Counted from the stretch's first letter, positions 28,217 through 37,862 are shown. The stretch is DNA of 64,000 bases from Thalassotalea hakodatensis (GCF_030295995.1 NZ_AP027365.1:558001-622000), one strand, 5' to 3'. Numbers and translations: made by a program. Notes: generated by a model from the sequence alone, not told the origin.

Positions 28217-28351
28217 GTGGAACGTCCTTGTTCAGTAATGGGAGGATGAATAAAATTATTGGCAAGTATAGAAGCTAACGATAAAAATGCGAGCAAAGCC
28301 GTTTTTATGTACTAGACTCGTTGCTAAATAAATACGCAAAGGGAATTGCAT

Positions 28352-28822
28352 ATGAACAATATACGTATTGCGCTGGCATTAACGCTTTTGATGGTTAGCT
28401 ATGGTTTACAGGCGAAGAAAAATTGCTCCTCATATGAAACTAAATTAAATAATATTCAGTCAAAACAGCGTCAAGGTTACAGTGCTTCGCAGGGCGTCAA
28501 GCTTGCTAAGCAGGAACGGGCTGCATATAGCAGATGGTGGGATTGCAAACGAGGCAAGTTAAAGAAAGCAACTAAGAAAGCAAAAGGCGATAAAAAAGGG
28601 CTGAAACGTCAGTTCAAACAAAAAAGCCTTATCACGTTAACTGCCGTCAAACCACTGACTAATAACGTTAGAATAAAAGCAAAATATCAAGGAGCTAAAC
28701 AACAAGCCTGGCTTGATTTTTATCAACCGTTAGCGATATGTAAATCACCAAAGAAATTGTCTACCTTTGCAAAGTGTTTAAAGGATGAGCAACGTCAGCA
28801 GTTGCTTTTTGAGCAGCAATGA
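28352..28822 (+). CDS. Small secreted basic protein, function unknown
   Basis: A 156-aa protein with a signal peptide ending near LQAKK, then a lysine-rich middle (KRGKLKKATKKAKGDKKG) and five cysteines. I start it at the ATG at 28352, with AAAGGGA 7 bp upstream. I recognise no domain. It is divergent from the secreted DNA ligase, and its high positive charge could suit binding to nucleic acid or cell-wall polymers, but this is speculation. Confidence 0.7.
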   Translation: MNNIRIALALTLLMVSYGLQAKKNCSSYETKLNNIQSKQRQGYSASQGVKLAKQERAAYSRWWDCKRGKLKKATKKAKGDKKGLKRQFKQKSLITLTAVKPLTNNVRIKAKYQGAKQQAWLDFYQPLAICKSPKKLSTFAKCLKDEQRQQLLFEQQ

Positions 28823-28863
28823 TTGAATCGTTAATGATTGGTCAAATGAGTACAATAGTCGTG

Positions 28864-28888
28864 AACCTCGTGATAAAAAACAGAGGTT
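28864..28888 (+). terminator. Probable terminator after the basic secreted protein
   Basis: AACCTC (28864-28869) and GAGGTT (28883-28888) form a six-pair stem around a 13-base loop. The downstream run is interrupted (ATTCTATTTTTT), so strength is uncertain. Confidence 0.5.
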
Positions 28889-28982
28889 ATTCTATTTTTT
28901 GCTTTTAATACAATGCCTTAGGTTTTGGTTTGAATTTTGCTATCAAAACAGGTCTCTATAATTTTTTATCGATGAGGTTTGC

Positions 28983-29216
28983 GTGAAAAGATTACAATCA
29001 TCTTTGATGATCATTGGTGGATTTATATTTCTTCTTATTGGTCTTGTGTTTATTTTATTGCCGGGCCCAGCTGTCATTTTTATTCCACTTGGTTTAGCAA
29101 TGTTAAGTACAAAATATGTGTGGGCACAGCAATGGTTGAAACGAAGTCAGCGTTGGCTTCGTAAACGAGCCGTTGAAATAGATCGTTGGTTACTAAAACG
29201 TAAGTATCGCGGTTAA
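28983..29216 (+). CDS. Small PGPGW-family membrane protein
   Basis: A 77-aa protein with a GTG start preceded by GAGG. Residues 8-42 form one or two hydrophobic segments, including LLPGPAVIFIPLGLAML, which matches the PGPGW-type core (PGPxxxxxxxxG). A strongly basic, amphipathic C-terminus (KRSQRWLRKRAVEIDRWLLKRK) should lie on the cytoplasmic side. Function unknown. It ends at a long inverted repeat shared with the convergent DUF3581 gene. Confidence 0.75.
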   Translation: MKRLQSSLMIIGGFIFLLIGLVFILLPGPAVIFIPLGLAMLSTKYVWAQQWLKRSQRWLRKRAVEIDRWLLKRKYRG

Positions 29217-29245
29217 ATTAACGCAGCGATTTTCTGCGTTAATTT
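29215..29245. terminator. Bidirectional stem-loop between PGPGW and DUF3581 genes
   Basis: AAATTAACGCAG (29215-29226) pairs perfectly with CTGCGTTAATTT (29234-29245). It lies exactly between convergent genes. The lower stem is A/T-rich, but there is no separate T-run. Confidence 0.65.
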
Positions 29246-29251
29246 GGTGTA

Positions 29252-29962
29252 TTAAGATTTGATATGCTGTTGCTTTTTGTCAATATATAACTGCACAATG
29301 TTATCAATCACGTCTTGTTCATAAGGGCGTAAACCGCTAAGAAGCATGTGTTTTTTGCCATGACCAATGATAGTGTCGCCATCGTATAAATTAAAAATTA
29401 AATCAGCAACACCACGCTTACCTTCTAATGAAAGCTTTGAGTCTGCTAAAGACAATTTTACGTTTTTAAACGACAATGAGTTTAGGTGTATTGTCATACT
29501 TTCATACATGACCATTGGACGAGTAGGATTGATCATCACTTGGTTTTGCTTCATTAACTCAACCAGAATGTGCGGAAAAGTATGCCCTGAAAATTCAACA
29601 TAAGCTGAGGTTAAGGCTGCAATTGTTTTAGCATCTTTAGTGCATTCACCGCTGGCTTCAATGGTTAAATACTCTTTGCCATTATCATCAACGATTGCTG
29701 CTTTTTCATTGATGTCACTAGGAAAGGTTAGAGATATACCGTCTGAAACCATCCCTGAAAAGGTAAATTTCATTTCTTGAGATAAACCAGAAGTTTCTAA
29801 GTTTAAGGCAAATAATAGATCGCCAGGCACACAGAATCTTTTGGCTTCTATGTCATGCAAAGGATTAAAATCATCGGCAATATTTTTGGCAAAGTTGCTT
29901 GCCTGCTCTCGGCTAAAACTGATTTTGCCGTTATCAATATGGCAATAATTTTCTAAATACAT
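29252..29962 (-). CDS. DUF3581 family protein
   Basis: A cytoplasmic protein of 236 aa that matches DUF3581, found widely in Alteromonadales, Vibrio and Pseudomonas. The N-terminus (SFSREQASNFAKNIADDFNPLHD) and the HMLLSGLRPYEQDVIDNIVQLY end are characteristic. The DFNPLHD segment resembles the hot-dog-fold MaoC-type hydratase motif, so a hot-dog fold is likely, but no activity is known. Confidence 0.8.
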   Translation of the reverse strand: MYLENYCHIDNGKISFSREQASNFAKNIADDFNPLHDIEAKRFCVPGDLLFALNLETSGLSQEMKFTFSGMVSDGISLTFPSDINEKAAIVDDNGKEYLTIEASGECTKDAKTIAALTSAYVEFSGHTFPHILVELMKQNQVMINPTRPMVMYESMTIHLNSLSFKNVKLSLADSKLSLEGKRGVADLIFNLYDGDTIIGHGKKHMLLSGLRPYEQDVIDNIVQLYIDKKQQHIKS

Positions 29963-30081
29963 AAGTTATTCTTCTGGTACTTCAAGTAAAAACCGACGCA
30001 TTCTACCAGTAGTTTGCTAAAAAATCGAAAGATTAATAGCATCTACTAACTAAGCAGACCAGTAAAAACAAGGCTTTCAGC

Positions 30082-30363
30082 TTACACTTGTACCTCTTTT
30101 TCAAGTGTAAATTGTGCCACTAACTGCTCTTTTTGTTTTTTTGATAGTTTACGAAGGTAGTACTCCCGCTGACAAGCTTCCTTTCGATGTGCTGCAGGCT
30201 CTGCATAAGCTAAACTTACTGGGCGGCGTACACGTGTATATTTTGCGCCTTTCGCTGTTTGGTTATGTTCGTGTACTCGCCGTGCTAGATCAGTTGTGAC
30301 TCCGGCATACAAGCTATTATCTGCGCAGCGTAAAAAATAAACGAACCATGTTGCTGAGGGCAT
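30082..30363 (-). CDS. GIY-YIG nuclease superfamily protein (YhbQ-like)
   Basis: A 93-aa single-domain GIY-YIG protein. The [17 protein letters not shown] block gives the YFL...YAG form of the motif. The catalytic-type Arg (ARRVHEHN) and Glu ([13 protein letters not shown]) follow. It resembles UvrC-type catalytic domains and E. coli YhbQ. I use the ATG at 30363 rather than the TTG at 30369. Its role is probably in DNA repair or structure-specific cleavage, but is unproven. Confidence 0.87.
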   Translation of the reverse strand: MPSATWFVYFLRCADNSLYAGVTTDLARRVHEHNQTAKGAKYTRVRRPVSLAYAEPAAHRKEACQREYYLRKLSKKQKEQLVAQFTLEKEVQV

Positions 30364-30429
30364 AATCAATGAATCTTCGCTTGCTATTGCGTGGTTGTTT
30401 TACTTAACATGTCTGCAAAATAACATATT

Positions 30430-31272
30430 TTGAAGTTTGATATGCAAATACCCGCAGGCCCGTTAAAAAAAATGACGGCACAGCTCTCTGAACAAGGCAA
30501 TGTTAACTATCAGTTACCCATTGGTGATAATGCCTTACCGTTAAATGATGTGATTGGTCATCATCTTACTCTTACTTTTCAGCAGCATATTAGTTGCCAA
30601 CACTGTGGCCGAAAAACGAAAAAAAGCTACTCTCAAGGTTTTTGTTTTCCTTGTATGCAGAAATTAGCACAATGCGATATGTGTATTATGAAGCCAGAAA
30701 CTTGTCATTTTCATTTAGGTACTTGCAGAGAGCCTGAATGGGGAGAAAGAAATTGTTTTATGCCTCATTATGTTTACTTAGCAAATACTTCTGGTGTTAA
30801 GGTGGGTATTACCCGTGAAACACAAATTCCGACACGTTGGATTGATCAAGGTGCGACGCAGGCACTGCCTATTTTTAAGGTCAGTTCTCGTCTTCAGTCA
30901 GGTTTAGTTGAGATAGCGCTAGCTCAGCATATCGCTGATAAAACAAATTGGCGAGCAATGCTCAAGGGCGAAACAAAGAATGTTGATTTACAACAGGTCG
31001 CGCAAGAGCTAAAACCGTTAATTCGGGATAAATTAGCCGAATTACAATTGAATTATGGGGAAGAAGCCATTGAAGAGTTGGAACATTCAGTGGTAGATTT
31101 ATCATTTCCTGTCACACAATATCCAACTAAAGTGTCTTCTTTCAATTTTGATAAACATCAAGAAGTTAGTGGTATTTTACAAGGGATAAAAGGACAGTAC
31201 CTTATCTTTGATACTGGGGTGATTAATATTCGTAAATTTACCTCGTACCATGTTGAAGCTAAAGTAGGATAA
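30430..31272 (+). CDS. DUF2797 family protein with cysteine clusters
   Basis: A 280-aa (or 276-aa) protein of the DUF2797 family. An N-terminal CQHCGRKTKK...GFCFPCMQ region and further CDMC and CHFHLGTC clusters look like two zinc-binding ribbons at about 57-100. They are followed by VYLANTSGVKVGITRETQIPTRWIDQGA, which resembles a degenerate GIY-YIG-like segment (VYLA...KVGIT). It is divergent from a GIY-YIG gene. The start is either TTG 30430 or ATG 30442; neither has a strong ribosome-binding site. Function unknown. Confidence 0.82.
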   Translation: MKFDMQIPAGPLKKMTAQLSEQGNVNYQLPIGDNALPLNDVIGHHLTLTFQQHISCQHCGRKTKKSYSQGFCFPCMQKLAQCDMCIMKPETCHFHLGTCREPEWGERNCFMPHYVYLANTSGVKVGITRETQIPTRWIDQGATQALPIFKVSSRLQSGLVEIALAQHIADKTNWRAMLKGETKNVDLQQVAQELKPLIRDKLAELQLNYGEEAIEELEHSVVDLSFPVTQYPTKVSSFNFDKHQEVSGILQGIKGQYLIFDTGVINIRKFTSYHVEAKVG

Positions 31273-31398
31273 TAATCTGCAGTAACGAAAAATCCGTCTA
31301 TAATCAAAGAAAGTAACCATATATAACATCAACTGGAGTATGTGTTGTGAGTATAAAGTGTTCAACGTATATTTGGTCTAACCACGTAAGGTAGCAAT

Positions 31399-32244
31399 AT
31401 GGAAGCATTAGATTACGCTGAAAAAGCCAATGAAGTATTCGTTTTATCTGATTCATTTATCAGGATAAAACAACTTATTGATGATGAAGCCTCTACTATA
31501 GATGATATAGCGGATGTCATTTTATTGGATCCTGCTTTAGCAGGCACAATTTTAAAGTTAGCCAATAGTTCTTTTTTTAATTACCCCGGTAAAATTGATA
31601 CAATTTCCAAAGCGGTTTTAGTGCTTGGTATTACCGAAGTGTATAATCTTGTCATTGCGTATTTTACCACTAAGGCATTTAAAGAGGTTAAAGCTGAACC
31701 TGAATTTCTAGAGGCGTTTTGGGAAAATAGCGTTGATTGCGCGTTAATTATTAAATACTTAGGCTTCCAATTAAAAGTGCCTAATGCTGAGCGGCTATTC
31801 ATTTTAGGGCTAATGCATAATTTAGGTGAATTAGTGATGCAGCAATTTGCACCCGAACAGGTAAAAAAAGCAAGGCAGGTAGCCTCAAATGAACTACCGT
31901 GGCAAAAACAGCGTGATATATTTGGTTTTACCTTTGCAGACTGTACAGGCGAATTATTAAAATTATGGCAGCTTCCGTATAGCTTAATTGAGCCAATACG
32001 CTTTCAAGACGAGGAAAACTTCGAACATTGTACCATGGAAACTAAACTGCTGTTTATCGCTAAACGAATCATGTTGATGAACCATCAGTGCCAACAACAT
32101 GAACAAACCATGATACTCACGGAAGAAAAAATGCAAGAGATGATGTTAAAAGCTGATAACGTAAACGCGGCGAATAACTTTTGCGATATGGAGAGATTAG
32201 CCATTCTCGCTATTTTAAAACCTAGCGCAGCCATGATTTATTAA
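31399..32244 (+). CDS. HDOD domain protein (paralogue 2)
   Basis: A 281-aa HDOD-domain protein, a paralogue of the one at 23274. Both start M-x2-x-DYAxxANxxFxLxDxxxxxKxLxxDE and keep the core DPALAGTILKLANSS, AVLVLGITEV and ERLFILGLMHNLGELVMQQ. Full HD-phosphodiesterase metal ligands are not evident, so a protein-interaction or signalling role is likely. It stands alone, upstream of the nitrogen-control region of glnK. Confidence 0.87.
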   Translation: MEALDYAEKANEVFVLSDSFIRIKQLIDDEASTIDDIADVILLDPALAGTILKLANSSFFNYPGKIDTISKAVLVLGITEVYNLVIAYFTTKAFKEVKAEPEFLEAFWENSVDCALIIKYLGFQLKVPNAERLFILGLMHNLGELVMQQFAPEQVKKARQVASNELPWQKQRDIFGFTFADCTGELLKLWQLPYSLIEPIRFQDEENFEHCTMETKLLFIAKRIMLMNHQCQQHEQTMILTEEKMQEMMLKADNVNAANNFCDMERLAILAILKPSAAMIY

Positions 32245-32477
32245 ATCATTTCTCGAGTACAGAACAACTTTCAAAGATGCCTTTCTAAAGCCTTCATAGG
32301 GTTGGTTTTAGATGGGTAATCAGTACGTTGACTGTTATCGTTTAATTATAAGTACAACGCGATAATTACCCCAAACTCTAACTATTATCAATTCAGTCTA
32401 AATTCTTAAAACACTTTACTTATCGTTATTTCTTTCATTTATTTGATGCACCAAAAGAAAACGTACGCTTTGTTTAG

Positions 32478-32494
32478 CGCACTAATGTAGTGCA
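32478..32494. promoter_or_regulatory. NtrC-binding-site-like palindrome
   Basis: CGCACTAATGTAGTGCA fits the enterobacterial pattern TGCACYA-N3-TRGTGCA with one mismatch at the outer base. It is centred about 75 bp upstream of the -24 element of the sigma-54-like promoter, a normal distance for an enhancer site. A solitary half-site TGCACCA lies at 32447-32453. Confidence 0.7.
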
Positions 32495-32555
32495 TCAAAT
32501 GGTGGTTCTACCGTTTATTTTATTATAAGTTGTTGTAATTTAGTTGTTATTTTTA

Positions 32556-32572
32556 TTGGCATAACGATTGAA
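32556..32572 (+). promoter_or_regulatory. Sigma-54-type promoter of glnK
   Basis: TTGGCATAACGATTGAA has GG at the -24 position and GA where GC is usual at -12, with the obligatory 10-bp spacing. Transcription would begin near 32583, giving a leader of about 23 bases. One consensus base is missing, so the call leans on context (glnK-amtB and the NtrC-like site). Confidence 0.62.
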
Positions 32573-32602
32573 TATTCACTTACAAACAATAACTAGGGGT
32601 AG

Positions 32603-32944
<342 letters not shown>

Positions 32945-32950
32945 GGGTTA

Positions 32951-34219
32951 ATGATGGAACAAAATATTTTTCACCTTCAATATGCCATGGACACATTCTA
33001 TTTTCTCGTTTGTGGAGCTTTGGTTATGTGGATGGCTGCTGGTTTTACTATGCTGGAAGCTGGCCTGGTACGCGCTAAGAATACGACTGAAATTCTCACA
33101 AAAAATGTCGCTTTGTACTCTATTTCTTGCATTATGTACTTAGTCTGTGGCTATGAAATTATGTATGGTGGTGGCTTTTTATTATCGGGTATTGAAACCG
33201 TAGATGCTGATGCTGTATTAAAAGACTTTGCAGGCCGAGAAGATGGTTTTACTGGTGGTGCAATTTACTCTACTGCGTCTGACTTTTTCTTCCAAGTCGT
33301 GTTTGTTGCTACAGCAATGTCTATTGTATCAGGCGCTGTTGCTGAGCGTATGAAACTATGGTCTTTCTTGTTGTTTACTGTTGTGTTAACCGCGATAATT
33401 TATCCGATGGAAGGTAGCTGGACATGGGGTGGCAACGCTGTTTTTGGCCTATATAATTTAGGCGATTTAGGTTTTTCTGATTTTGCTGGTTCTGGCATTG
33501 TTCATATGGCGGGTGCTGCTGCTGCGTTAGCTGGTGTCTTATTACTTGGTGCGCGTAAAGGAAAATATGGTACTAATGGTCGAGTAAATGCAATACCGGG
33601 CGCTAACTTGCCATTGGCAACGTTAGGTACCTTTATTTTATGGATGGGGTGGTTTGGTTTTAACGGTGGTTCGGTGTTAAAACTTGGTGATATTGGTAAT
33701 TCTCATTCAGTGGCGATGGTATTTCTAAATACCAATGCGGCGGCTGCTGGTGGTGCTATAGCTGCGCTAGTGTTAGCAAGAATCTTATTTAAGAAAGCTG
33801 ATTTAACCATGGCGTTAAATGGTGCACTAGCTGGTTTGGTTGCTATTACTGCTGAGCCTTCTACCCCTACAGCGCTACAAGCAACATTGTTTGGCGTATT
33901 GGGCGGTCTTGTTGTTGTCTTATCGATTGTTAGTTTAGATAAATTAAAAATAGATGATCCAGTGGGGGCAATTTCAGTACATGGTGTTGTTGGTTTATTA
34001 GGTTTATTATTAGTGCCGATAACAAATGATGGCGCGAGTTTTTCTGGTCAATTAATCGGTGCTGCAACTATCTTTACTTGGGTATTTGCAACCAGTTTTA
34101 TCGTATGGTTTGCATTAAAAGCGACTATCGGTATTCGTGTCACTGAAGAAGAAGAGTATGAAGGCGTTGATAAATCAGATTGTGGTTTAGAAGCATACCC
34201 TGAGTTTACCCGCGGTTAA
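32951..34219 (+). CDS. amtB: Ammonium transporter AmtB
   Basis: Ammonium channel of 422 aa, probably 11 TM helices. The twin-His pore is indicated by DFAGSGIVHMAG and DDPVGAISVHGVVG. The selectivity-region GSWTWGG segment is present. The N-terminus enters the first TM almost at once, with no obvious cleavable signal peptide, unlike E. coli AmtB. The C-terminal tail ends ECGLEAYPEF-like, as in PII-controlled members. Starts at 32951 and 32954 are both possible. It is translationally close to glnK and followed by a strong terminator. Confidence 0.94.
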   Translation: MMEQNIFHLQYAMDTFYFLVCGALVMWMAAGFTMLEAGLVRAKNTTEILTKNVALYSISCIMYLVCGYEIMYGGGFLLSGIETVDADAVLKDFAGREDGFTGGAIYSTASDFFFQVVFVATAMSIVSGAVAERMKLWSFLLFTVVLTAIIYPMEGSWTWGGNAVFGLYNLGDLGFSDFAGSGIVHMAGAAAALAGVLLLGARKGKYGTNGRVNAIPGANLPLATLGTFILWMGWFGFNGGSVLKLGDIGNSHSVAMVFLNTNAAAAGGAIAALVLARILFKKADLTMALNGALAGLVAITAEPSTPTALQATLFGVLGGLVVVLSIVSLDKLKIDDPVGAISVHGVVGLLGLLLVPITNDGASFSGQLIGAATIFTWVFATSFIVWFALKATIGIRVTEEEEYEGVDKSDCGLEAYPEFTRG

Positions 34220-34240
34220 GCGACTGTTTACATGAGTGAG

Positions 34241-34268
34241 AAGCCAACGCAGCGACGTTGGCTTTTTT
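34241..34268 (+). terminator. Terminator of glnK-amtB
   Basis: AAGCCAACG (34241-34249) pairs with CGTTGGCTT (34256-34264) across a six-base loop, followed by Ts. Confidence 0.9.
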
Positions 34269-34340
34269 ATGTATAACTCTTACTGAAAAGCAGTTAAAAT
34301 TGTGTACTATTAAGACATTAGCTTTTTTGAGAAATAACCA

Positions 34341-35270
34341 ATGGCAAGAGAACAATTCGGTATATGTGCAGAGCCTAGCCTTCATGGCTATTATTTATTG
34401 TTTAATGTACTGGATGATAAAAATGAGCACATTAAGCAAGCGCTTGCTAGATTACCGGCACTCTTTGATAATTACGCAGATAGATTCTCAGAAGCGAATT
34501 TAACAGGAGTTATTGCTATTGGTGCGAATTATTGGGACGAATTATGGCCACAGGCAAGGCCGACTATGCTACGTTCATTTGAAGAGTTGAAGTGTGATGA
34601 CCGTATTGCACCAGCGATAAATTATGACCTATATGTAGAATTACGCAGTGATCGTGCAGATGTAAATCATATTGTTGCTGAAAAGGTATGTTCATTACTT
34701 GCTGGTGGTGTTGAATTAGCAGAACAAGTAAGAGGTTTTCGTTTTCTGGATGGACGAGATCTTACTGGCTTTGTTGATGGTACTGAAAATCCCCAAGGAA
34801 GGTTTAGACGTGACGTTGCTTTGATTAAAAATGAACAAGACAGCGAGTTTGCAGCGGGTAGTTATTTACATATTCAACGTTATCGCCATAATTTAAATTT
34901 ATGGAATACGCTCAAAGTGAAAGAACAAGAAGATGTTATTGCCCGCACTAAAATTGATAATGAAGAGTACACTACTGAAAATAAACTACCGACTTCTCAT
35001 ATAAAGCGCACTAATTTAAAAGACAGTGAAGGTAAAAGCTTAGAAATACTACGACAAAGCATGCCTTATGGAGATATGAAATTAAAAGGGTTAATGTTCG
35101 TATCTTATTGTCATACACCGGAGCATTTTGAATTAATGCTAAAAAGTATGATAGAAGGCGATGAACAAGGAAATTTTGATCATATGCTTAAATATACGCA
35201 GGCTGAAACAGGAGCATCGTTTTTTGCACCAAGTTTAAACTTTCTTGCAGGGCTTGCTAAAGAGGTATAA
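34341..35270 (+). CDS. Dye-decolorizing (DyP-type) heme peroxidase
   Basis: DyP peroxidase of 309 aa. The distal GxxDG motif with catalytic Asp is in GFVDGTENP (about 145-153), and a basic residue follows in the RFRRD segment. The proximal heme ligand is probably the His in QRYRHNLNLW. No Tat or Sec signal is visible, so it should be cytoplasmic (B-type-like). The physiological substrate is unknown; it may protect against peroxide. No encapsulin gene is adjacent. Confidence 0.9.
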   Translation: MAREQFGICAEPSLHGYYLLFNVLDDKNEHIKQALARLPALFDNYADRFSEANLTGVIAIGANYWDELWPQARPTMLRSFEELKCDDRIAPAINYDLYVELRSDRADVNHIVAEKVCSLLAGGVELAEQVRGFRFLDGRDLTGFVDGTENPQGRFRRDVALIKNEQDSEFAAGSYLHIQRYRHNLNLWNTLKVKEQEDVIARTKIDNEEYTTENKLPTSHIKRTNLKDSEGKSLEILRQSMPYGDMKLKGLMFVSYCHTPEHFELMLKSMIEGDEQGNFDHMLKYTQAETGASFFAPSLNFLAGLAKEV

Positions 35271-35316
35271 CGAAATCACAATGACAGCCAATAGTTGACT
35301 GTCATTGTGTGATATA

Positions 35317-35913
35317 TTAGCTACGTTTAGTTAACCTATAACCAACTAAAGCTAACAGTAATACTGCTATAGAACTTGGCTCAGGAATATCAACAGGTGG
35401 TTGAGTTTGATCCATGCTAGTGTTGATAGTTAGGGTCCAAGCTTGCGAAGGCCATACAATACCTGAGCTTAGTTGAAAGTCCCACATTGCCCCACTCGTT
35501 GTTTGACTAATTGGTCCCGTTTCTGGTCCCAAGCTATCGAAAAATGATGCAGTAATGTCTGCGCCAGAATTTATTTGATTGAAATTATCATCAAATAAAT
35601 TTGCATCGTCATTAAATAATGCTGCAGTCATTGACTGACCAATATTAGCATCATCCCAGATACCAGCGAATGATAAAACTATACTATCAACGGTCATGCC
35701 ATCTAACTGTGTGAACTTAACACGATCTGTATCACCCGTTGGTGTTTGTGTAATTGAACCGGTAATTGTGTTTACACCTGCAACAAGTGCTACGTTTGTA
35801 CTTCCGATGGCGTCTAAATCACCATCGTTATTTTCACTGTAGATAAGAGTAGCATTAGCTGACACAGTGAAAAGCAACGCAGAAAGCAAAAGCGTTTTTA
35901 TTAATTTTATCAT
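35317..35913 (-). CDS. PEP-CTERM sorting-domain protein
   Basis: A 198-aa exported protein. A signal peptide ends near ANA (residue 21), and the C-terminus has the full PEP-CTERM signal: PEPSS, a short hydrophobic helix (IAVLLLALVGY) and a basic tail (RLTKRS). Such proteins are processed by exosortase (EpsH/XrtA) and anchored or released, often with exopolysaccharide biosynthesis. No exosortase is in this window, so processing depends on a distant gene. The middle is acidic, Asp/Asn/Thr-rich and beta-like with no domain I recognise. Confidence 0.85.
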   Translation of the reverse strand: MIKLIKTLLLSALLFTVSANATLIYSENNDGDLDAIGSTNVALVAGVNTITGSITQTPTGDTDRVKFTQLDGMTVDSIVLSFAGIWDDANIGQSMTAALFNDDANLFDDNFNQINSGADITASFFDSLGPETGPISQTTSGAMWDFQLSSGIVWPSQAWTLTINTSMDQTQPPVDIPEPSSIAVLLLALVGYRLTKRS

Positions 35914-36094
35914 GGAAGTTATAACCTCTGTAGTTAAGTTCTATGATATAAGCAATTATGTGTCCATAATGTAAAAGTGTTTATATTTCATTTGCCTAAG
36001 TAAAAATTTTTTATTTAGGGTAACACCGCTGTAAAAAAAACTGACAGCCTTACTTAACTATGATGTCAATGTTCTTATTAATTCATAGTGATCA

Positions 36095-36580
36095 TTAGCT
36101 ATTTAATGTGGAGTTTTTCGAAAATAGTTCTTCTAATCGTACTAACGTTTGTTTGATTTCTTTTACGCTTGTCGGGGCAATAAAAATAGTATCATCACCA
36201 GCGATAGTACCTAAAACACCGTCAGCTTTACTTAAACTATCTAATAAACGCGCGATTAATTGCGCGGCACCTGGGCTAGTACGAATGATGATCATCATTT
36301 CATTATGTTCAATATCAATGACTAACTGACGAAGTGGGCTTTTTGCAGTAGGGACACCTAACTCAGCAGGCAAACAATATACCATGTCTTGGCGAGCGTT
36401 ACGGGTGCGAACAGCACCAAACTTACTCAACATTCTAGAGACTTTTGATTGACTAATGTTATCAAAACCTTGTGCTTTTAAGGCTTCAACAATGTCGCTT
36501 TGCGAACCAAACTGTTCTTGTTTGAGTAAGTCTTTAAAGGCGGTGACCAATACTTCTTGTTTTTGTTGTACCGTTGTCAT
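36095..36580 (-). CDS. argR: Arginine repressor ArgR
   Basis: Hexameric arginine-responsive repressor, about 161 aa from the ATG at 36580; a GTG at 36604 in the same frame is less likely. The N-terminal winged helix has [26 protein letters not shown], and the C-terminal arginine-binding domain contains the [13 protein letters not shown] block with the paired Asp. It is divergent from mdh, the usual gammaproteobacterial arrangement. An ARG box could not be assigned with confidence in the shared 301-bp region. Confidence 0.93.
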   Translation of the reverse strand: MTTVQQKQEVLVTAFKDLLKQEQFGSQSDIVEALKAQGFDNISQSKVSRMLSKFGAVRTRNARQDMVYCLPAELGVPTAKSPLRQLVIDIEHNEMMIIIRTSPGAAQLIARLLDSLSKADGVLGTIAGDDTIFIAPTSVKEIKQTLVRLEELFSKNSTLNS

Positions 36581-36881
36581 AAAAATATTCTTCTTAATTA
36601 CCACTAAAGTAAGTTGAGTTAATACTACGTATTATACCGTTATCCGGATTATACGCTATCCTTGTAGGTCATTACAGATGAGCAAGTAAGTTTACATGTG
36701 TTGATGGCTGACAAATTGTTAATGGTGTTTTATTGAATATTATCGACGACATTTACTTTGTATAAAGTATAAACAGTCTGATAGCACCAGGGCTAATTAT
36801 TAAACATTGTTTTTTGGGAGCTAATGCTTTATCTTTTGGCAACCAAATTTTACGTAAATACTCAAATTTCGGAGAATTCCA

Positions 36882-37817
36882 ATGAAAGTAGCTGTTCTAG
36901 GCGCAGCTGGCGGTATCGGCCAAGCGTTATCTTTATTATTAAAAACTCAATTACCAGCCGGCTCTGACTTAGCATTATACGATGTTGCACCTGTTGTTCC
37001 TGGTGTGGCTGTTGATTTAAGTCACATCCCAACAGCTGTAACGGTTAAAGGTTATGGTGCAGATGATTTATCAGCAGCATTAACAGGCGCTGATATTGTT
37101 ATTATTCCAGCAGGTATGCCTCGTAAGCCAGGTATGGATCGCGCTGATTTATTTAACGTAAATGCTGGCATTATTAAAACATTAGCTGAAGGTATTGTTG
37201 CAAATTGCCCTAAAGCGCTAGTAGGTGTAATTACTAACCCTGTTAATGGCACTGTACCTATTGTGGCTGAAGTCTTTAAAAAAGCAGGTACTTATGAAGC
37301 TAACCGCGTATTTGGTGTAACAACGCTAGATGTAATTCGTTCAGAAGCTTTTATTGCTGAATTAAAAGGCTTAAATGTTATCGATGTGAAAGTGCCTGTT
37401 ATCGGTGGGCACTCTGGTACGACAATTTTACCGCTTCTTTCGCAAGTTGAAGGCGTAACTTTTTCTGATGATGAAGTAGCATCATTAACACCTCGCATTC
37501 AAAATGCAGGTACAGAAGTGGTAAATGCTAAAGCGGGTGGTGGTTCTGCAACGTTATCTATGGGCGCAGCAGCTGCACGTTTTACGTTATCGCTTGTGAA
37601 AGGTTTAAAAGGCGAAAGTGTTGTAGATTATGCGTATGTATCTGTTGAAAATGGCGATGCAGCTTACTTTGCGCACCCTGTTCGCTTAGGTAAAAATGGC
37701 GTTGAAGAAATTTTACCTTACGGCGAGCTAAGTGCCTTTGAACAACAAGCTAAAGAAGATATGCTAGCAACATTGAACAAAGATATTCAAGAAGGTATCG
37801 ACTTCATCAACGGCTAA
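36882..37817 (+). CDS. mdh: Malate dehydrogenase
   Basis: NAD-dependent malate dehydrogenase of the TCA cycle, 311 aa. The dinucleotide motif GAAGGIG is at 7-13; substrate-binding Arg81, Arg87 and Arg153, catalytic Asp150 and catalytic His177 (GGHSG) are all at the positions known from the E. coli enzyme. A GGAG ribosome-binding site precedes the ATG. It is divergent from argR and ends at a bidirectional terminator. Confidence 0.96.
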   Translation: MKVAVLGAAGGIGQALSLLLKTQLPAGSDLALYDVAPVVPGVAVDLSHIPTAVTVKGYGADDLSAALTGADIVIIPAGMPRKPGMDRADLFNVNAGIIKTLAEGIVANCPKALVGVITNPVNGTVPIVAEVFKKAGTYEANRVFGVTTLDVIRSEAFIAELKGLNVIDVKVPVIGGHSGTTILPLLSQVEGVTFSDDEVASLTPRIQNAGTEVVNAKAGGGSATLSMGAAAARFTLSLVKGLKGESVVDYAYVSVENGDAAYFAHPVRLGKNGVEEILPYGELSAFEQQAKEDMLATLNKDIQEGIDFING

Positions 37818-37835
37818 TATTGCGTTTTTGATCAT

Positions 37836-37862
37836 AAAAGCCTGAGTAATGCTCAGGCTTTT
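37836..37862. terminator. Bidirectional terminator between mdh and LpxH-like gene
   Basis: AAAAGCCTGAG (37836-37846) pairs with CTCAGGCTTTT (37852-37862). The right arm overlaps the stop codon of the convergent phosphoesterase gene. Confidence 0.88.

Noticed and set aside
36605-36881. ARG boxes between argR and mdh
   Set aside because: Candidates around 36735-36775 match only one half of the consensus; too weak to list.
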